Below, in pieces: positions 12,111 through 25,736 of a stretch of 64,000 nucleotides of DNA. Numbering within the stretch: the first letter of the stretch is position 1; each line of letters starts with the position of its first letter. The stretch comes from Balanoglossus misakiensis (Eukaryota > Hemichordata): positions 5,332,001 through 5,396,000 of the forward strand of contig CM082587.2 in the NCBI GenBank assembly GCA_040954595.2, read 5' to 3'. The notes below the pieces were generated by a model. That model did not search any database. It was not told the DNA's origin and was given only the letters and a program-made list of their open reading frames with translations. A program made the translations under genes and the position numbers.

Positions 12111-15100
12111 ATGGTGTAGCCAATAACAAACATTCTTATACGTCCATTATTGTCAATATTTGATTTTTTTTCTGAAAACTGAACAAGGGCCTGTCGAGCA
12201 CTGGGAATGCATTAGTGTGCGTAACTTGGTTGATGGCACAGTTTCACAGCTGTGTTTTATGTACGGATATTTTTAGAATCGGGTTTAGGTTTCACTGTAT
12301 ACAGCTGTTATGTTTGCCATCCGTACAGTAGCTGAAAGGTGCATCTCAAATACTGTAGTCTGGCTGCTTCAGTTGTACATGTATCTAGTAGGTGTACCGT
12401 TACTTTCATGATTGAATATCTCAACATGAACGTTTCAAAGTAACGGTTGGCAGACTTAACTGTCATGTGTCATATCTATCAACTTGTAATACTCTATTAA
12501 CGTGATCTTAATGAGCACTAGCAATTATTTACCAAATGCTGTGAACTGTTTTCTTTTGAAAGGCAGACTCCGCTGCTATTATGCGACTTTCCCATCCCTC
12601 ATAAGTGTAATCAGATTATGAAGGGTGATAAAACTTCAATTTTGTCGATTGGAGTTGTGATTACATTGATAGCTTCAGACACATTGAGATTCCGTCATGG
12701 AAATGACAAATTGTACCGGGGGTATTAATGGTATTAATTTTCAAGATTACATCTCTAATAGACTGTATATGCACCAAGCTAGTCTATCACTGCCTTTGTG
12801 ATATTTTAAAATCCAGATTCAAAGACCTTATCATCAGTTGTACCATTCATTCTTGAATTATTGCTAAATTTTGCAATTTTTCAACCAATTTTATCAGCTA
12901 GATAATCAAGATTACCACTGGATAGAAATTATATATATAATTTTTACGTTGCCATTTGCTGTTTACAAATGCAATGAGATCTCCAGTTGCAATAGACTCT
13001 AACCAGAAATAGCTTGTCAGGGTCACTAGTCCCCCATGGACTTACTGTTCAAGGGATTAAATTTAGAGATTAGGCTCAGTCTGTCCGTCTGGAATCATAA
13101 CTCAGACATGCCTGAGGCAGTTTCAGGCACACTGATGGTACAAGGACAATTATACAGAGACCATGAGCATTTTGATTTATTTCTAGATCTATATAGCTGA
13201 TCCAATTTATTGTATGGATGCCACAGGTGACCATATATAGCTTTTTTGCCATATATGGTATGGTAATTGTGTTATAGGCCGAAAAAGTGCACTGTCTGTA
13301 TGTCTGTCTGCCTGTCTGTGTGTCTGCCCACTGCAAAAATTTGCCTCAATCGCTAACTAATTTGTATGTATGACCAGTTAATGTGCAATTTATGATAGGC
13401 CATTGCTGGAATATGTCAGCTGTATTGAGTGGAGATTAACACACATTTGTCATTCTTATAAAGCAATGTTGACAGTGGCCCAGGTGAATTTCCTCAACTG
13501 ATAATTCAATCTGTCTGCTGTAAGAAAAAAAGGAGGAAACCCATTTATTTTCCAATACACCATTGACTTTACGATTTCTTAGATTCCTTGGTGCCTTAAT
13601 TGAAGTTTGATAAATTTTATCCATCTGATCATTCAGAATACAGAATGGTGCTGCAGTGTACGGGATAAAGCATATTGGTAGTGACAGGTTTATAAATCAG
13701 AAGAGTTGCTGTGGGTAGGTGTCCGAATGTGGAAAAAATATTCCCTACCACTGCATTGCGTTTCTGAAAAAAAAAATTGTAAAAAGTGCAAATTAATTAA
13801 CAGCGCCCTCTGTAGACCTCAAAGAGAAGTCTGTCATTACGTTATTCATATACAGGTGCACCATTTTGACATGGTGCATGCTTATAAGTGTAATTAATAA
13901 TAATGAACAAGTTGGCTGAAAAACCCTATTTATACATGATAGATGATACAGTGTATATTCTCATACTCATCTAAAATTTTCAATACGAATTTTGTCCAAT
14001 GGGGGCGCCATGCGGAATTACGTTAAAATTATACTGCTTTACTATTTTGACTTTCTGACATGTACGTGCGTCAACTGTGGGATTTATCAGAATGGCACAT
14101 ATTAATGTTGAATGGAGAAATCTTATATAGATTATGGGTCATTTCATATACTCTTTGCAGATGTAGAGGATTACCGCACTGTGATGTGTACTGAGGTGTT
14201 GTACATGATGGCCTCAATACTTCAGTTATTCATTTGCGACATTCAGTCCCCACGCACTTAAAATAACATTTACTGAAATTGCGCTGGCTTGGGACAATTT
14301 ATTTCCCAGGCTGTTGCTGCAAATTTGCCATGATGCAAATTGACTGAATAAATCTGCAAGACTCTTTGCAAATTTTAATGAGTTAATTTTGCTGCAAAAT
14401 TTTAAATTTCATGTTGACTGGCAGAGAATATCACTACAGAGAGAGAATTCAATACATGATGCCTCAGTGAAATTCGTGTCAATCTGATTAAAATCGGTTC
14501 ATCTCGGTCTTTGACTTTTTACTCCTTCTATATATGGACTTTACTTGATCTCTTGAGGTTGCCGTTCCATAGAAACACAAAAGGTGACGGCATTTGTAAT
14601 CAGATTTCAGAATGACTAGCCAGGAAATTTGAATCTATGCACCACTGCAGATACCCGTAACCCTGCATTGCATTATAATAACAAAATGTCAATGTATATT
14701 GCAGTCGTGTGTTTGTTCATAGTTTCACCAAAGAAAAAAACATGATGTTTCAGATCTCAAATAACTTGACAACGAATTAAACTAGGGATGTTGCCACATA
14801 TTAAAACAATAAATATGTCATATGACAGTCTAGAATCGTTGCATTTATTTGTGTTGGCTAATGTAAATCTATTCAAATTGTTGCCTAATTTGTAAGTGGG
14901 CAATTATCTGCAATTACAGTCGGTGTTTGGAGCGCATATTTACATGTCATACCTGCAGGATTATGGAGTATTAAATTTTCCGCGGACTAAAGCACTTTGA
15001 ATCAGGGGAGAGATAGGCAAGATTGATGGAGTGTTGTCACGCGAAAATGTTCCTAAAATTAATGAAGATGGGCTCAGGTTGGAGTGAATTGCCGCATGTT

Positions 15101-15344
15101 AATGTGATCTTGAGTTCCATCCCGAAACAGAGTGGGATCACACCAGAATCTGTGAAGTCTGACTTCTGGGGGCACCCCTACTGGCACAGTGGAATGTCGG
15201 GCCGTGCTAGTCATAATCATTCGTTGGCTGATAGGCGCTGGAGAATCTTGAAGGTTGGGATAGTTAGTGTGTTTAGTCCGTGTGTGTCGGGCAGCTAATA
15301 CACAGGAGTGTGCGTCAGGTATTGTCTGAGATACAGACACACAC

Positions 15345-17832
15345 ATGGAGAATTCTGATCAGGGGGCCATTGTGCATAACGACGGGACCAGTATTGAAAT
15401 GAAGGAACAAAATGGACGCCAGGTTACGACCAGAGCTTATAGTGGTAAGTGCATGGCCAGATGTGGGAAAGTGTTAACTTGCGCTATAAATGGAGATAGA
15501 GCATACACAGCATTTGTACAGAGCTGTGGTGTTTGCGACGATCAATAAATTATCTCCGCTGACATCTCTGTACCTTGTCATCTTCTCTTCATCTGATGTT
15601 AAACCGACAGGATCATGAAATCCCACGGCACTATGATTGTCAATTTTAAGAGGGTTCTTTTGATGAGGCATCTTTTTTTTTTCATTTCATACAAATTACT
15701 TGTCACTTGTTTTATTTTATAGCCAAGATGATGATGATTGGCTGAAACCTGAAGATTGCTAGGCCCCCATCCTTTGCTGTCAAAAATGTAGTTTTACTGT
15801 ATGTGCAGTACTGTATTGCATTGCAAAGTCGACCGCATGGTTTATCAATGTACCCATAATACATATCCCGTTATGGGATGTTCAGTTGTAACAAGCTACA
15901 TACCCACATGCGTTCGAATAATACCCGAATCAGAAAAGCGCTTCCTATGATTGAAACATTTATTTTGCAAACCATTAAGACGGTCTGGAAAGGTAATTTT
16001 TCAAGTGTGTCACTAATGAGAAGTGGCTGCGGAAAACAGGGAAAGTGTAGGGGAAACATGCCGTCGTGCCAGAATTGATGATGATCAATGATGCCGGAAC
16101 GCTCGAGCATTTGTACAATGTATATGCTGTGGCGCTAAGGCTCAAACGCTCATTAATTAGATGGTTTATCACAGCTGGTTTCAAAATTTGACCTGTGTGA
16201 CCTCAGACTAGTTCATCTATGGTCATCAGTCTGTGCTGTCTATACGCGAATGATGAAAAATTGAGAAATAGAAAACAAACAATGGTATGAGTTATGGCAC
16301 AGTTGTCAAAACAATTATGACAATGGGTTATATTCTTATGGAAAACAGTGTAACTAGAAAAACCTGCAACTGGAATGATACATATCACGTCTGAAAAGTA
16401 TGGTTTAAAATGAGGTTAAAAATTCCACCACCAAAATTGGCATATTGATTCTTTCCCCCGGCTGTATATATCGATCCAGCTGAAAGCCAGCTTGTAATGC
16501 GCTGTCGCAAATGTTTAAACAAGGTATCTTCACAGCAGAAAATCTTCTTTCTATTCTACGCGAAAGGGGTGGCTTCTACGGTAGAATTCAATGTAAAACC
16601 ACTGTCACTGCATATTTTATGAGAAGTACTGATTATGAAGAGTATTAAAATGACAATGCGACAATAGTTTGTATACACTGATGAATGGGAACATTATCGT
16701 GCATCTACATCAGTCGCTTCAGAGGTCAGCAATGTGGTGCTGTTATAACGTATGTTGTTATACTGTAAAACAGGAAATTTTCGCAAACAATAAATGAAGT
16801 GAGGTCCTAACTTTTAGAGGAGGTCTCCCGTCATGATCGTTGAGTAACAGTTGTCTCTCTTGATATCTGAAAATTTCCTGTCGCGAAAATTTCCCGTTTT
16901 ACAGTATACATGTATGGTGTATATATAAACACACACACACTAACACACACACACCAGTGTATGGTTTATGAACTCATATTGCTGCAATACTAAAATATGA
17001 CTGCCCTGTTAAACTAACCAGAATGGTCCTTTAACAAAAACTTGCCTATTAACCCTTTGATCCCAGCTTGGAAGACTACTTTCCAGTGACATCATACATT
17101 GTAGGTCACCAGGGAGTTGGTTTGCAAAGAGATGAAATGAAAGGACAAGCCAGTCTGACTGATTCCTCCTTGCAAGAAATAAAAATGAAATAAAATCCCC
17201 TAAAAATCTAACTATATACCACAGCAAACCACAATTTTGTTCATAAATTAATCTTCTTGTGGTGAATATATGATTGCAATAAAATATTTAATTTTGTAAG
17301 ATTCAAAATCATGAAAGCCAGAGGCTAATAGTTGTGTACTGCACGATGGTAAGAATGTTTGATAATTAAAAAAAATGGATGTACATGTAAGTTGCTGAAT
17401 ATGTACTTTGTCCCTTGAGATGGTGTAGAGATATCTGTAGAATACATGTAAGCATGAAATAGTTATTGGCCCTGGGGTCATTCGACGGGTCATGATGGTG
17501 ATGTATGGAATTTCAAACTCACTGATGTTTTAAATGCCAAATTTAGCATCCGTGTGATCCAAGCAAGATGTTGGACAAAATCATTTCTGTCGACCAGTTT
17601 CTTTCCATGTACATTGTACCAGCAGTAATTTGTTTTTCTACATATAAATTTAATAAACACAGAAATATAACCCAGCATATGTTAACTCTCGTACTATGAG
17701 TTATTGTTTTGCAAATGGCATAGAAAAAGACTATTTTTATCAGTCGTATGTTTACCTAACATGGGTTTAGAAGGCACACTCATCATTTTCATCATCACCT
17801 TCGTCGTCGTCGTTGTCATCATCATCATCATT

Positions 17833-17914
<82 letters not shown>

Positions 17915-20900
17915 ACATCATCATCATCTGAGAGCTGCTATGGTGACTAAAATTCATGACTGGCATGCATGCCTGCAAACCAACTCACTCTGATCTTCTA
18001 CGTGAATTGTCTCTTAATGAAAAAGCAGTAGACATGTCAATTGATATGTACTATTGATCATGCACTCAAACAAGATAAGCTATCGGATATCTTTGCAAAA
18101 GGCTTCAGAAAACCCTGCTGAACTATGCACTTTGGGTGAAAGAGATGTTAAAGGTGCATGCACAGTCACCTGTGCAAATTTAGCTACATCAGGGAAAGTT
18201 GAGATCTAGCCAATCACAGATTTTTGGCAGGGTAGCCATGCACGCACAATCAAAGGCTTAGACTTGCCCCCTTTAACCATATATGGGCATATGGAAATTG
18301 AATTGTAGGTGTGTTGAATGTGGAAAGTGAATATTGAGACAGTGTGATCCGTTCCATCCCCCCGGAGGTTTCACTAGAAGAGCCCTGAAGTGTCTAGAAT
18401 CCGAGCTACCTCGCTTCTAAATAAACCTGACAGGCCTACATTACAAAGACACCGAAGCTGTGTGATTTGCGATGTGACTAGAATGTATTGAGGCAGACGT
18501 TTTCATCCCAGTGTGCTTTCTGACAAGCCCCGATTTTAGAGCTTTACGAATTTGTCTGACGCTAGTGGAAATTGCTTTGTGTCAGCTCTGTCAAAACAGT
18601 GTAAGTGGAAAATGAGAAACAGGTCGTGTGTTATTGGCAGAACCTAGCGCGACAATATGGCACGTCAGATTTGCATATACGATGAGGGCTGAGTAATATA
18701 CCACTGTCAAAATTCTTCGTGTGAATTTCTGACTGAGTTGGAAATGATAGTTGTCAAATTTTTATTTCATGTACGTTTTGTTTTCCATTGCAGGCGAAGC
18801 TGCTGCCAATCCTGGCTTCTGTGGATACTTGCTGATTGTGATATCATGGATTATGTTTCTGATCACCATGCCGATCTCCTTCTGTTTTTGCATCAAGGTA
18901 GGTGCACATGCATGCATGAAGTCTCCACCATCTCTCTCCCTGGCAGTCAAAAAGTAAAGTTGCACTACCAGTATAAACGTTGGAGGTTGACCCAAAATTA
19001 TGTTTATATGTTGTGCATACTTCTCACAGGTGTACCAGACATTATTTAACGGTCTGCTAGGCATTATAAAAATTACATGCAGTTCCGGTTGAGAAGATTG
19101 TCGTAATGATGGATGGGAGGCTATACAATGCAATGTTTGCTCCATATATACATAAAATATTAATGTACCGAGTGAAATCAGTCCTTGAGTTATTATACCC
19201 TAGAGGCCCAGGTATGGGAAATGAATATTTCTAGCCGAATTACTTATGCCAGTGTTGGCAACATGCACACTATACTCTGGCCTGCCATTTTCTTTTACAC
19301 TGTGATGTGATTGGTCAGTTGAACTCACTTGGGATCATAGTCCTTACTGAAGTTTCTAGAGTAGAAAGTGGGACCACATGTTTATTTTATGCCAGAAGAT
19401 GAACAGTTTCAGGTGTTCAATGGGATTAAACTCGGATTATTGCGATGGCCTCGTAGACTTCACTGAGAGAGAGTAAAGAAGATGGCGGATAAAGCTCCTC
19501 TTTTGTCTGAAAACACCCGAGACGAATTAATTCCCTGATTCATTGTCCCTTGGATGTAAACAAGATATATATTTGTAATTAGATTGATCTACCGGTACAA
19601 GCAAACATCTCTCTCATCAAAAGACCATGCTACAACCAAAAGGTTAGCCGGCATATCAGTTTTCTAGTTGATGTCGCTGGGCCATCAAATGGTAATGCAA
19701 TTGTCCAATTTGCTTGTAAAATTTGCCAGTAATAACATCACAAGTTTGTGCGTGTGTTTTTCCCTCGCGTCCCTGTATGTAATGTGATATGCAATGGTTG
19801 GATGGATAAAAAAAAATCTTGTTGGAATATATACACATCACTGTCACAAGATACAGCGTACGTTATTAGCATAATCAGTTTGGACTATTGGCAGGGGAGC
19901 CCAGGTCTGTGCAGTACAAGTATCCAGTGTAAACTTTATTTTAATATTGAATCATTTGTAAAATTGTCGTTCACATGAAAGCTGATCACTGAGAGAGCAA
20001 GGTACTGAGTGTCTCCCTAGGATGAAATCTAATATAAGTAATTGTGTGATTTGGGTGGGGTTTTTTAATGAGTGGCAATAACATGAAAATTTAAACGAGG
20101 CCAGTCGACAACCTTTTGATGGTCACACTTGTCAGCAAAATTAGATAGGATGAATAAAAAAATTATAATACAGTATTTTATAATTAATAATTAGATGTGT
20201 ACATCTGACCATAAATGTTTCATTATAGTGATATTCATGGTCTCTGAGGATTGCATTGTAATTGTGAAAAACGAAGACACTGAGTGCTAAAACAGCAAAT
20301 TTAATGGAAAAACCAGTACCTTAATGGAGAGGGATATTTGGGCATGCTTTTTCCATCTCTCATCTTTGTAGAGGATGTTACAGTGCCATGTACTCAAAGT
20401 AAAGTGGAAAAAACTACACTCTTCAGAGAGAGCTTAGCTGTTCCAATGACTGTCTTATCTCTCTTAACGTATCATTGATAATATGATTTATGCCATCTGC
20501 TAGGATTTTCGAGAGATTTTTATCGGGAGTAATCATGGTTGCAAGGGCTCAAAAAAAGCCATTAACAGAAACACTGACTGAATGCAAAGTAACATGAAAA
20601 GACGATAAATACAGGGAAATTAAAATTGATGACATTGTCCGAACCTACCGAAGGCCAGCATATCATTGCTGGAGGTCTCAGTGGGATAGTGAGGATGGAT
20701 ACATGTGTGTGTGTGTGTGTCATGTTTTGAGGGTCAGATCAGAGATATGGGGAGAGACACCAGTTAAAGGTACATGTACACAGTCACCAATGCAAATTAG
20801 ACCTTGGAAAGAGGCGGTGTAGCCATATGTAGCAATCAAATATTTTCAGTTGGTGGCCACACAAAAAAGAGCACAATCGCTCGGACATGACCCTATACCC

Positions 20901-23609
20901 TTAAATTGGTGTTATTTTCTACATATCGGTACAATGTACGGTAATTTCAGAAAATTAATAAGGAATTATATTAGAATCAATTAATGTGAGTACCATTTTG
21001 TTGTGACAGGTCGTTCAAGAATACGAACGTGCGGTGATCTTTCGCCTGGGACTTCTGCTGCCGGGTGGTGCCAAGGGGCCCGGGATCTTCTTCATCCTGC
21101 CCTGCATTGATACCTACCAGAAAGTGGATTTGAGAACGGTCACCTTCGACGTCCCACCACAAGAAGTAAGTCACGTGTGCTAAGTTATACACCTCTTGTT
21201 GTGTGGTCACAGATCAAGCTACTGTATGTTTTAGCAATGAGAAGCTCGGTCAAAAACTGTAGTTCCCAAATATGTGTATCCAAACACTGGGATACCCGCA
21301 ACAACCATCATTATCAATTGAGTATAAGTTACAGATACTTGAAATATGTTATCATTCTCGTCTTACACTTGTTCTTTTTTTTGCTACTTTGTTGCAAAAT
21401 AGATTTTGAGTAAAGACAGCGTGACAGTGGCTGTGGATGCAGTTGTGTACTACCGCATCACCAACCCCACCATATCGATCACCAACGTCGAGGACGCCCA
21501 ACGCTCCACCCGTCTGTTGGCGCAAACGACGCTACGCAACGTGCTGGGCACCAAGACCCTGCAGGAGCTGCTGTCCGATCGGGAGTCAGTCAGCATCCAG
21601 ATGCAGACCGCCCTGGACGAGGCCACCGATCCCTGGGGCATCAAAGTGGAACGGGTTGAAATGTAAGTGGATCACTGTCTGTCAGTTGCTTCGGTTGTAC
21701 GAATGATGTTCTTAATGCACTTATACGCCTCAGACAGACAACGCGACAGACACAGCCAGACTCTCACAAATAGACCTGTCTGTGAGCTATCAAAGCTTGA
21801 AACGCCAGCGAGTTGATTTTATTTTATTGCTGGTCATTGAACGTGCTGAAGCATGAAGGCGATGATATTAATGTTATGCCAGGCTGTCGCATCAAATCTA
21901 ATTCCACTTTAGCAAACTCAGCGCTGTTATCTGTCTGGCCAGCTCTACTACAAGCACAGTTTGATTATACATTGTATTTAATGTAACTGTACTATACAGT
22001 GAAGTGCATGGCACCTCATATAGTAATTTTATCCGTGAGAATTTCCTATCGGCTTTATTGTATCTAACATGGGATTTCCTTTAATTGGCTCTCAAAGAGG
22101 TCTCCTCTGTGTATATAATTCCAACTTCTCGGCCTCCAGTTGTCTCTGGGGTAGCTTGCGGGCCAAATATTTATTACATAGCTTTGTCTAATTGGATCCT
22201 TAAGCAATCCTGACAATTTCTGTGCTGCCAGCTCTCTCCAGAGTCAGCTCAGCGTTTAATTACCGGAAGTATATTTAATGGTTTCTCAAAGCAATAACAC
22301 GACTCCGCCCTTCAGGTGTCTCTGGAGTGTGATGTGCCCTTGTTTCTTTTTTTTTATCACAAAACTGGCAGGTGTTAATGGGCTGTGATTAATTTCACTT
22401 TATTGGCTGCTATTCACAAAAGATTGTTTAAGCTGTCTCGACAATTAAGCGTCGGAAATGCCAAGAGCAATCAGCTTGATGAATCCAAAAATGACTCTTC
22501 ATGGTCAAAGTGTGAAGGTTGCATCTTGTGGATACTTCAGATATGAAGGGAGATCTCATCCATTTTTAATTGAACACATATAATTAATGGCATCAATGTG
22601 ACTTGCTTGATATAATAACACCAGACTACGGATGACAAATATCATTATCAGAGTATAGCATACAATTATATATGTCTACTAGGTAGATTTGAAGTTATGG
22701 GAGTTGGCAATATTAATTGATTATCAGACTACTAAAGTCTTAATTGTGAGTTGAGATCAGTCTGTGACACACATTCACACCTGCACCAAACTTGTAGAAT
22801 CTAGCGTTCAATCTCAGAACTGTCCTCCCTGATAATTATGGTTGACTCGATCACACTACCTTCACTTTACAGTAAGGACGTACGTCTACCTGTGCAACTG
22901 CAACGGGCGATGGCGGCTGAGGCAGAGGCAGCCAGGGAAGCCAGAGCCAAGGTAAACACACAAGTTCAAGTTCAAACCCCACACATATTCATAAGCTTTG
23001 TTTGAATGTTCTTTGTTACATGCTGCTCAGGGAGAGATTTTCAGAAAAGCGATAATCCTCCGAAATGTTCAATTCTTCACTGTATTAAAAATTGTGAGAT
23101 GTCTTTTGGATAAAAAATGATTGTAATGTATAATTTAAGTATTAGAAAAAATTATTAAACGTTTGGAATTGGTTTACTCAGTATATTGTTCACCTATGGA
23201 AAATAAGCTATAGTTACCATGGCAAATTGAGATCTAGCCAATCACAGATTCTCAGTGGGTGGCACACGCGAAAGAAAGAGCACACCACCATATGTTTTTT
23301 AGAACACTCACATATGCCATATATGGGAGTATGTAAATTGGAGGTGACTGTGTACCTTTAAAATACAATGTTATAATCTAGTCATCATTTTTTCCCAAGG
23401 TCATTGCTGCTGAAGGTGAACAGAATGCATCCCGTGCCCTTAAAGAAGCCGCCGAAGTTCTCAGCCAGTCTCCATCGGCTCTGCAGCTCCGTTACCTGCA
23501 GACGCTGAACACCATCTCAGCCGAGAAGAATTCCACAATCATCTTCCCCCTGCCAATTGATTTGATCAGCAGCATGGTCAACAACCAGGCAACTTCGACA
23601 AAGATGTAG
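15345..23609 (+). CDS. STOM: Stomatin (SPFH/band-7 integral membrane protein), proximal isoform
   Basis: Monotopic, cholesterol-associated scaffold that oligomerises at the plasma membrane and modulates ion channels and transporters. Exons: 15345-15444, 18794-18897, 21010-21165, 21403-21662, 22873-22951, 23400-23609 (302 residues; human stomatin is 288). Residues 1-34 are a polar tail; about 43-67 form the hydrophobic hairpin, with Pro60 in the ITMPIS turn and Cys43 at the family's palmitoylation site. The SPFH domain follows ([47 protein letters not shown]). A coiled [22 protein letters not shown] segment and the C-terminal [19 protein letters not shown] oligomerisation block complete it. 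Exons 3, 4 and 6 are GC-richer than the introns. The start at 15345 gives an N-terminal exon of phase 1; a second candidate first exon of the same phase is at 3314. Orthology to STOM versus STOML3 cannot be settled from one sequence. Confidence 0.95.
16763..16904. mobile_element. Small non-autonomous TIR element (Tc1/mariner-like MITE)
   Basis: The left end CTGTAAAACAGGAAATTTTC and the right end, read on the opposite strand as CTGTAAAACGGGAAATTTTC, form near-perfect 23-24 bp terminal inverted repeats around about 95 bp. Both ends are flanked by TA (16761-16762 and 16905-16906), the target duplication of the Tc1/mariner superfamily. There is no coding capacity. It lies in the stomatin intron. 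Confidence 0.8.
16929..16954. repeat. (CA)n tract, interrupted
   Basis: Two blocks of CA dinucleotides separated by one CTAA interruption. Confidence 0.8.
17816..17929. repeat. (ATC)n microsatellite
   Basis: Over 110 bp of ATC units with few interruptions. Both strands are open across it (poly-Ile one way, poly-Met the other), purely as a consequence of the repeat. Confidence 0.97.
18148..18316 (+). mobile_element. Dispersed inverted-repeat element, copy 1
   Basis: Starts TTAAAGGTGCATGCACAGTC and ends in a decayed inverted copy (GTAGGTGTGTTGA). It shares with copies at 20764 and 23221 the blocks GATCTAGCCAATCACAGAT and CCATATATGGG. It has no coding capacity and lies in the intron just before stomatin exon 2. 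Confidence 0.65.
20703..20721. repeat. (GT)n tract
   Basis: About nine GT dinucleotides in the stomatin intron before exon 3. Confidence 0.85.
20764..20904 (+). mobile_element. Dispersed inverted-repeat element, copy 2
   Basis: Begins TTAAAGGTACATGTACACAG followed by TCACCAATGCAAATT and ends at a TTAA, in the same orientation as copy 1. Its middle is diverged, keeping the GTAGCCATAT and GAGCACA blocks. Like the other copies it lies in a stomatin intron. Confidence 0.6.
23221..23363 (-). mobile_element. Dispersed inverted-repeat element, copy 3
   Basis: Carries GAGATCTAGCCAATCACAGA and CCATATATGGGAGTATG and ends GTGACTGTGTACCTTTAA, the reverse complement of the start of copies 1 and 2. It sits about 40 bp upstream of the last stomatin exon. 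The strand is arbitrary because the termini are inverted repeats. Confidence 0.65.
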
Positions 23610-25630
23610 GATTCGGTCAGGCTTTAAATGAGATTTTTCAAAAAAAAATTGTATCGGTGAAGAAAGACAAAAGGCTGATTCATGTTCGGTGACAGAGGGC
23701 GCCACTTACAAGGCTCCTATGACTGCCTACTTTCGCGTCAGATTTCATGAATCTTTCCCCCATCGTTGACGGTCACACTGCCTATCAAAGATTTCCAGGA
23801 GTACTGTGGTTGTCAGGTAGGTTTGATTGGTCGATGGTAGTTGGTCACAGGAGCCAGGCGCTTGGAGTATATACACGCGTATAGCCCAGCTGAACACACA
23901 CGAAAAATGAGCTGTTCATTTTTACGGTTTATGGGGTAATATTCCATGAAGGCTAGCTGCTACTGCCAACATGCCTGCCAAATGCAGATTTGTAATAGTC
24001 CACCTTAAACTGTTGTCAGTACCCTACATCTGACTTTAATCAGATTGACAAAGAGGCTGCTTCTGCAAATAAGTCTGATCTATAGTCCAAGACACGCAAT
24101 CAGAAAAAAATAAATAAAAGCGGCTGTCACATATTCTTGGATGTCTGTACACTCCGTGCACATTTCAGTCCAGCTTTTGTACAACAAACGCTGTGCCTTC
24201 AAGGTCGGGGGCCACCAAGATAATTCCCCTTGAGAAATCTTCATTGCTAGAGACTGCAACCATGCCCTTTCCTGCCAAACGCATACAATAACCTCTCTGT
24301 CAATTTTTTTTTTACTTTTATGAAAGTAGTGCTAGAGTTTCATGTCATCATTGATAAAACCACTTATGGTAATAGCACTGCATACATGTATTTATCATAG
24401 AATATAGAATGTTGTCATTTGTGTCAGCCTTTCTCCCTTTTTATAAAAATAATATCTCGGAATTTAGCCAGTGATTCACATTTGCCATGTCTAGCTTTAA
24501 TAATCTAAGTGTACTCCAACCAAGTTAAATGTCCGAAAATTAAAAAAAATCAATTCCTGTATAAGTTTCAATGTCACCCCTTGTTCTCATGCATCTTGCA
24601 ATAGACCCATTGAAATAGACCAGTAGAGCCATTCCATTTCCAGTTTTGTGGGGTACAGTGTTTATATTGTAGACTTACAAATGTATGATGTAGGTTTAGT
24701 TGTATATAGACACATATAGATATATATTTTCTGTGTAGAAGGATAAGAGAAATGATAATGTTAGACTTTTCATGGATCTATTTATTTGAATCAGAGTAGG
24801 TAGAATACTTCTTGATAATGGGCAAATTTTTACCAATTTTAAATGAGACGTGTTAATGATATCTTGCATTTTGCAAATTTCTAGGTGGTACATTGTGAAT
24901 GGATAGTGGTTGTATGCACACATGTATGGGATCTTTGTATTTCTGTACTGCATCAAAGACAATTCTTTAATATAAAGTAGCAATGTATGAGGCTGAAATA
25001 CTTTCTATTATTTATTTTTCAAGAAAAGATGTCATAGAGGCTAAATTGTTTTGACAACATCCATAATGCAATGCTCTTGATGTTAATAGCTTTTTTTGTT
25101 TGTACAGGCTTTGAAAGACATTATGACTGAATAAGGCTGACTGGCAGTGAGATTTTGGTGTAAAATGTAACGTCTTGAAACATTAATAACCTTGTGAGCA
25201 AAACAGTGCATGTATTTGTAAATCAGATCTCACATTCTAAAAGTGTACATTTTATGAACAAAAAGGTATTGTTAAGTACAACTGTAATTATCTGATGGAC
25301 TTTGTATTGCACATACTTTAGCAATGCACACCTTAAAAATGGACACTGTAAAATAAATAAAAAGCCATGAGATGTATTAAATTTTCTGTACTTCATGTTA
25401 TGCCATATCTAGCAACAATCAATACAGAAAATATCTTGAAATGTCGTTCGCACTGAGAGATAACACTTTACACATTTATATTGATATATATAATATATGT
25501 AGTCATAGAGATAGATATAACACTGTCATTTTATTTAACATAATTTAACTTTGCGAAGAAAAATAACTACACTTTTCTCAAATGTATGAGGCTGCAGAAC
25601 AGAAGTTGAAATAAAGTTCCATAAAAAACT
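23610..25630 (+). other. Stomatin 3' UTR
   Basis: About 2 kb of AT-rich sequence without a convincing gene after the stomatin stop. AATAAA hexamers occur near 25352 and at 25610-25615; the last lies only about 120 bp from the stop codon of the convergent oxygenase gene. A reverse-strand AATAAA at 25530-25535 could serve that gene, so the two 3' ends may overlap antisense. Confidence 0.6.
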
Positions 25631-25736
25631 GATAACTTTTGTGTGACTTGCTCATTTGTATGTGTATATACTATCATTTCTTCTGTGGGACTGAAAAACA
25701 GGAAGGTTCTGGAGTATTGATGTACATTGGTAATTG

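Larger units (their letters stand above)
3387..15344 (+). other. Long stomatin first intron / upstream region; no gene recognised
   Basis: About 12 kb with no conserved protein on either strand. It holds a G-run at 6958-6972, TTTA and CAT/CAC microsatellites at 7643-7745, a GAAT tract at 12069-12110 and generally AT-rich sequence. If the distal first exon is used this is intron; the right end should include the promoter of the proximal first exon at 15345. Confidence 0.55.

Noticed and set aside
17694-17978. Open frames of poly-Met and poly-Ile on opposite strands
   Set aside because: Produced entirely by the ATC microsatellite.
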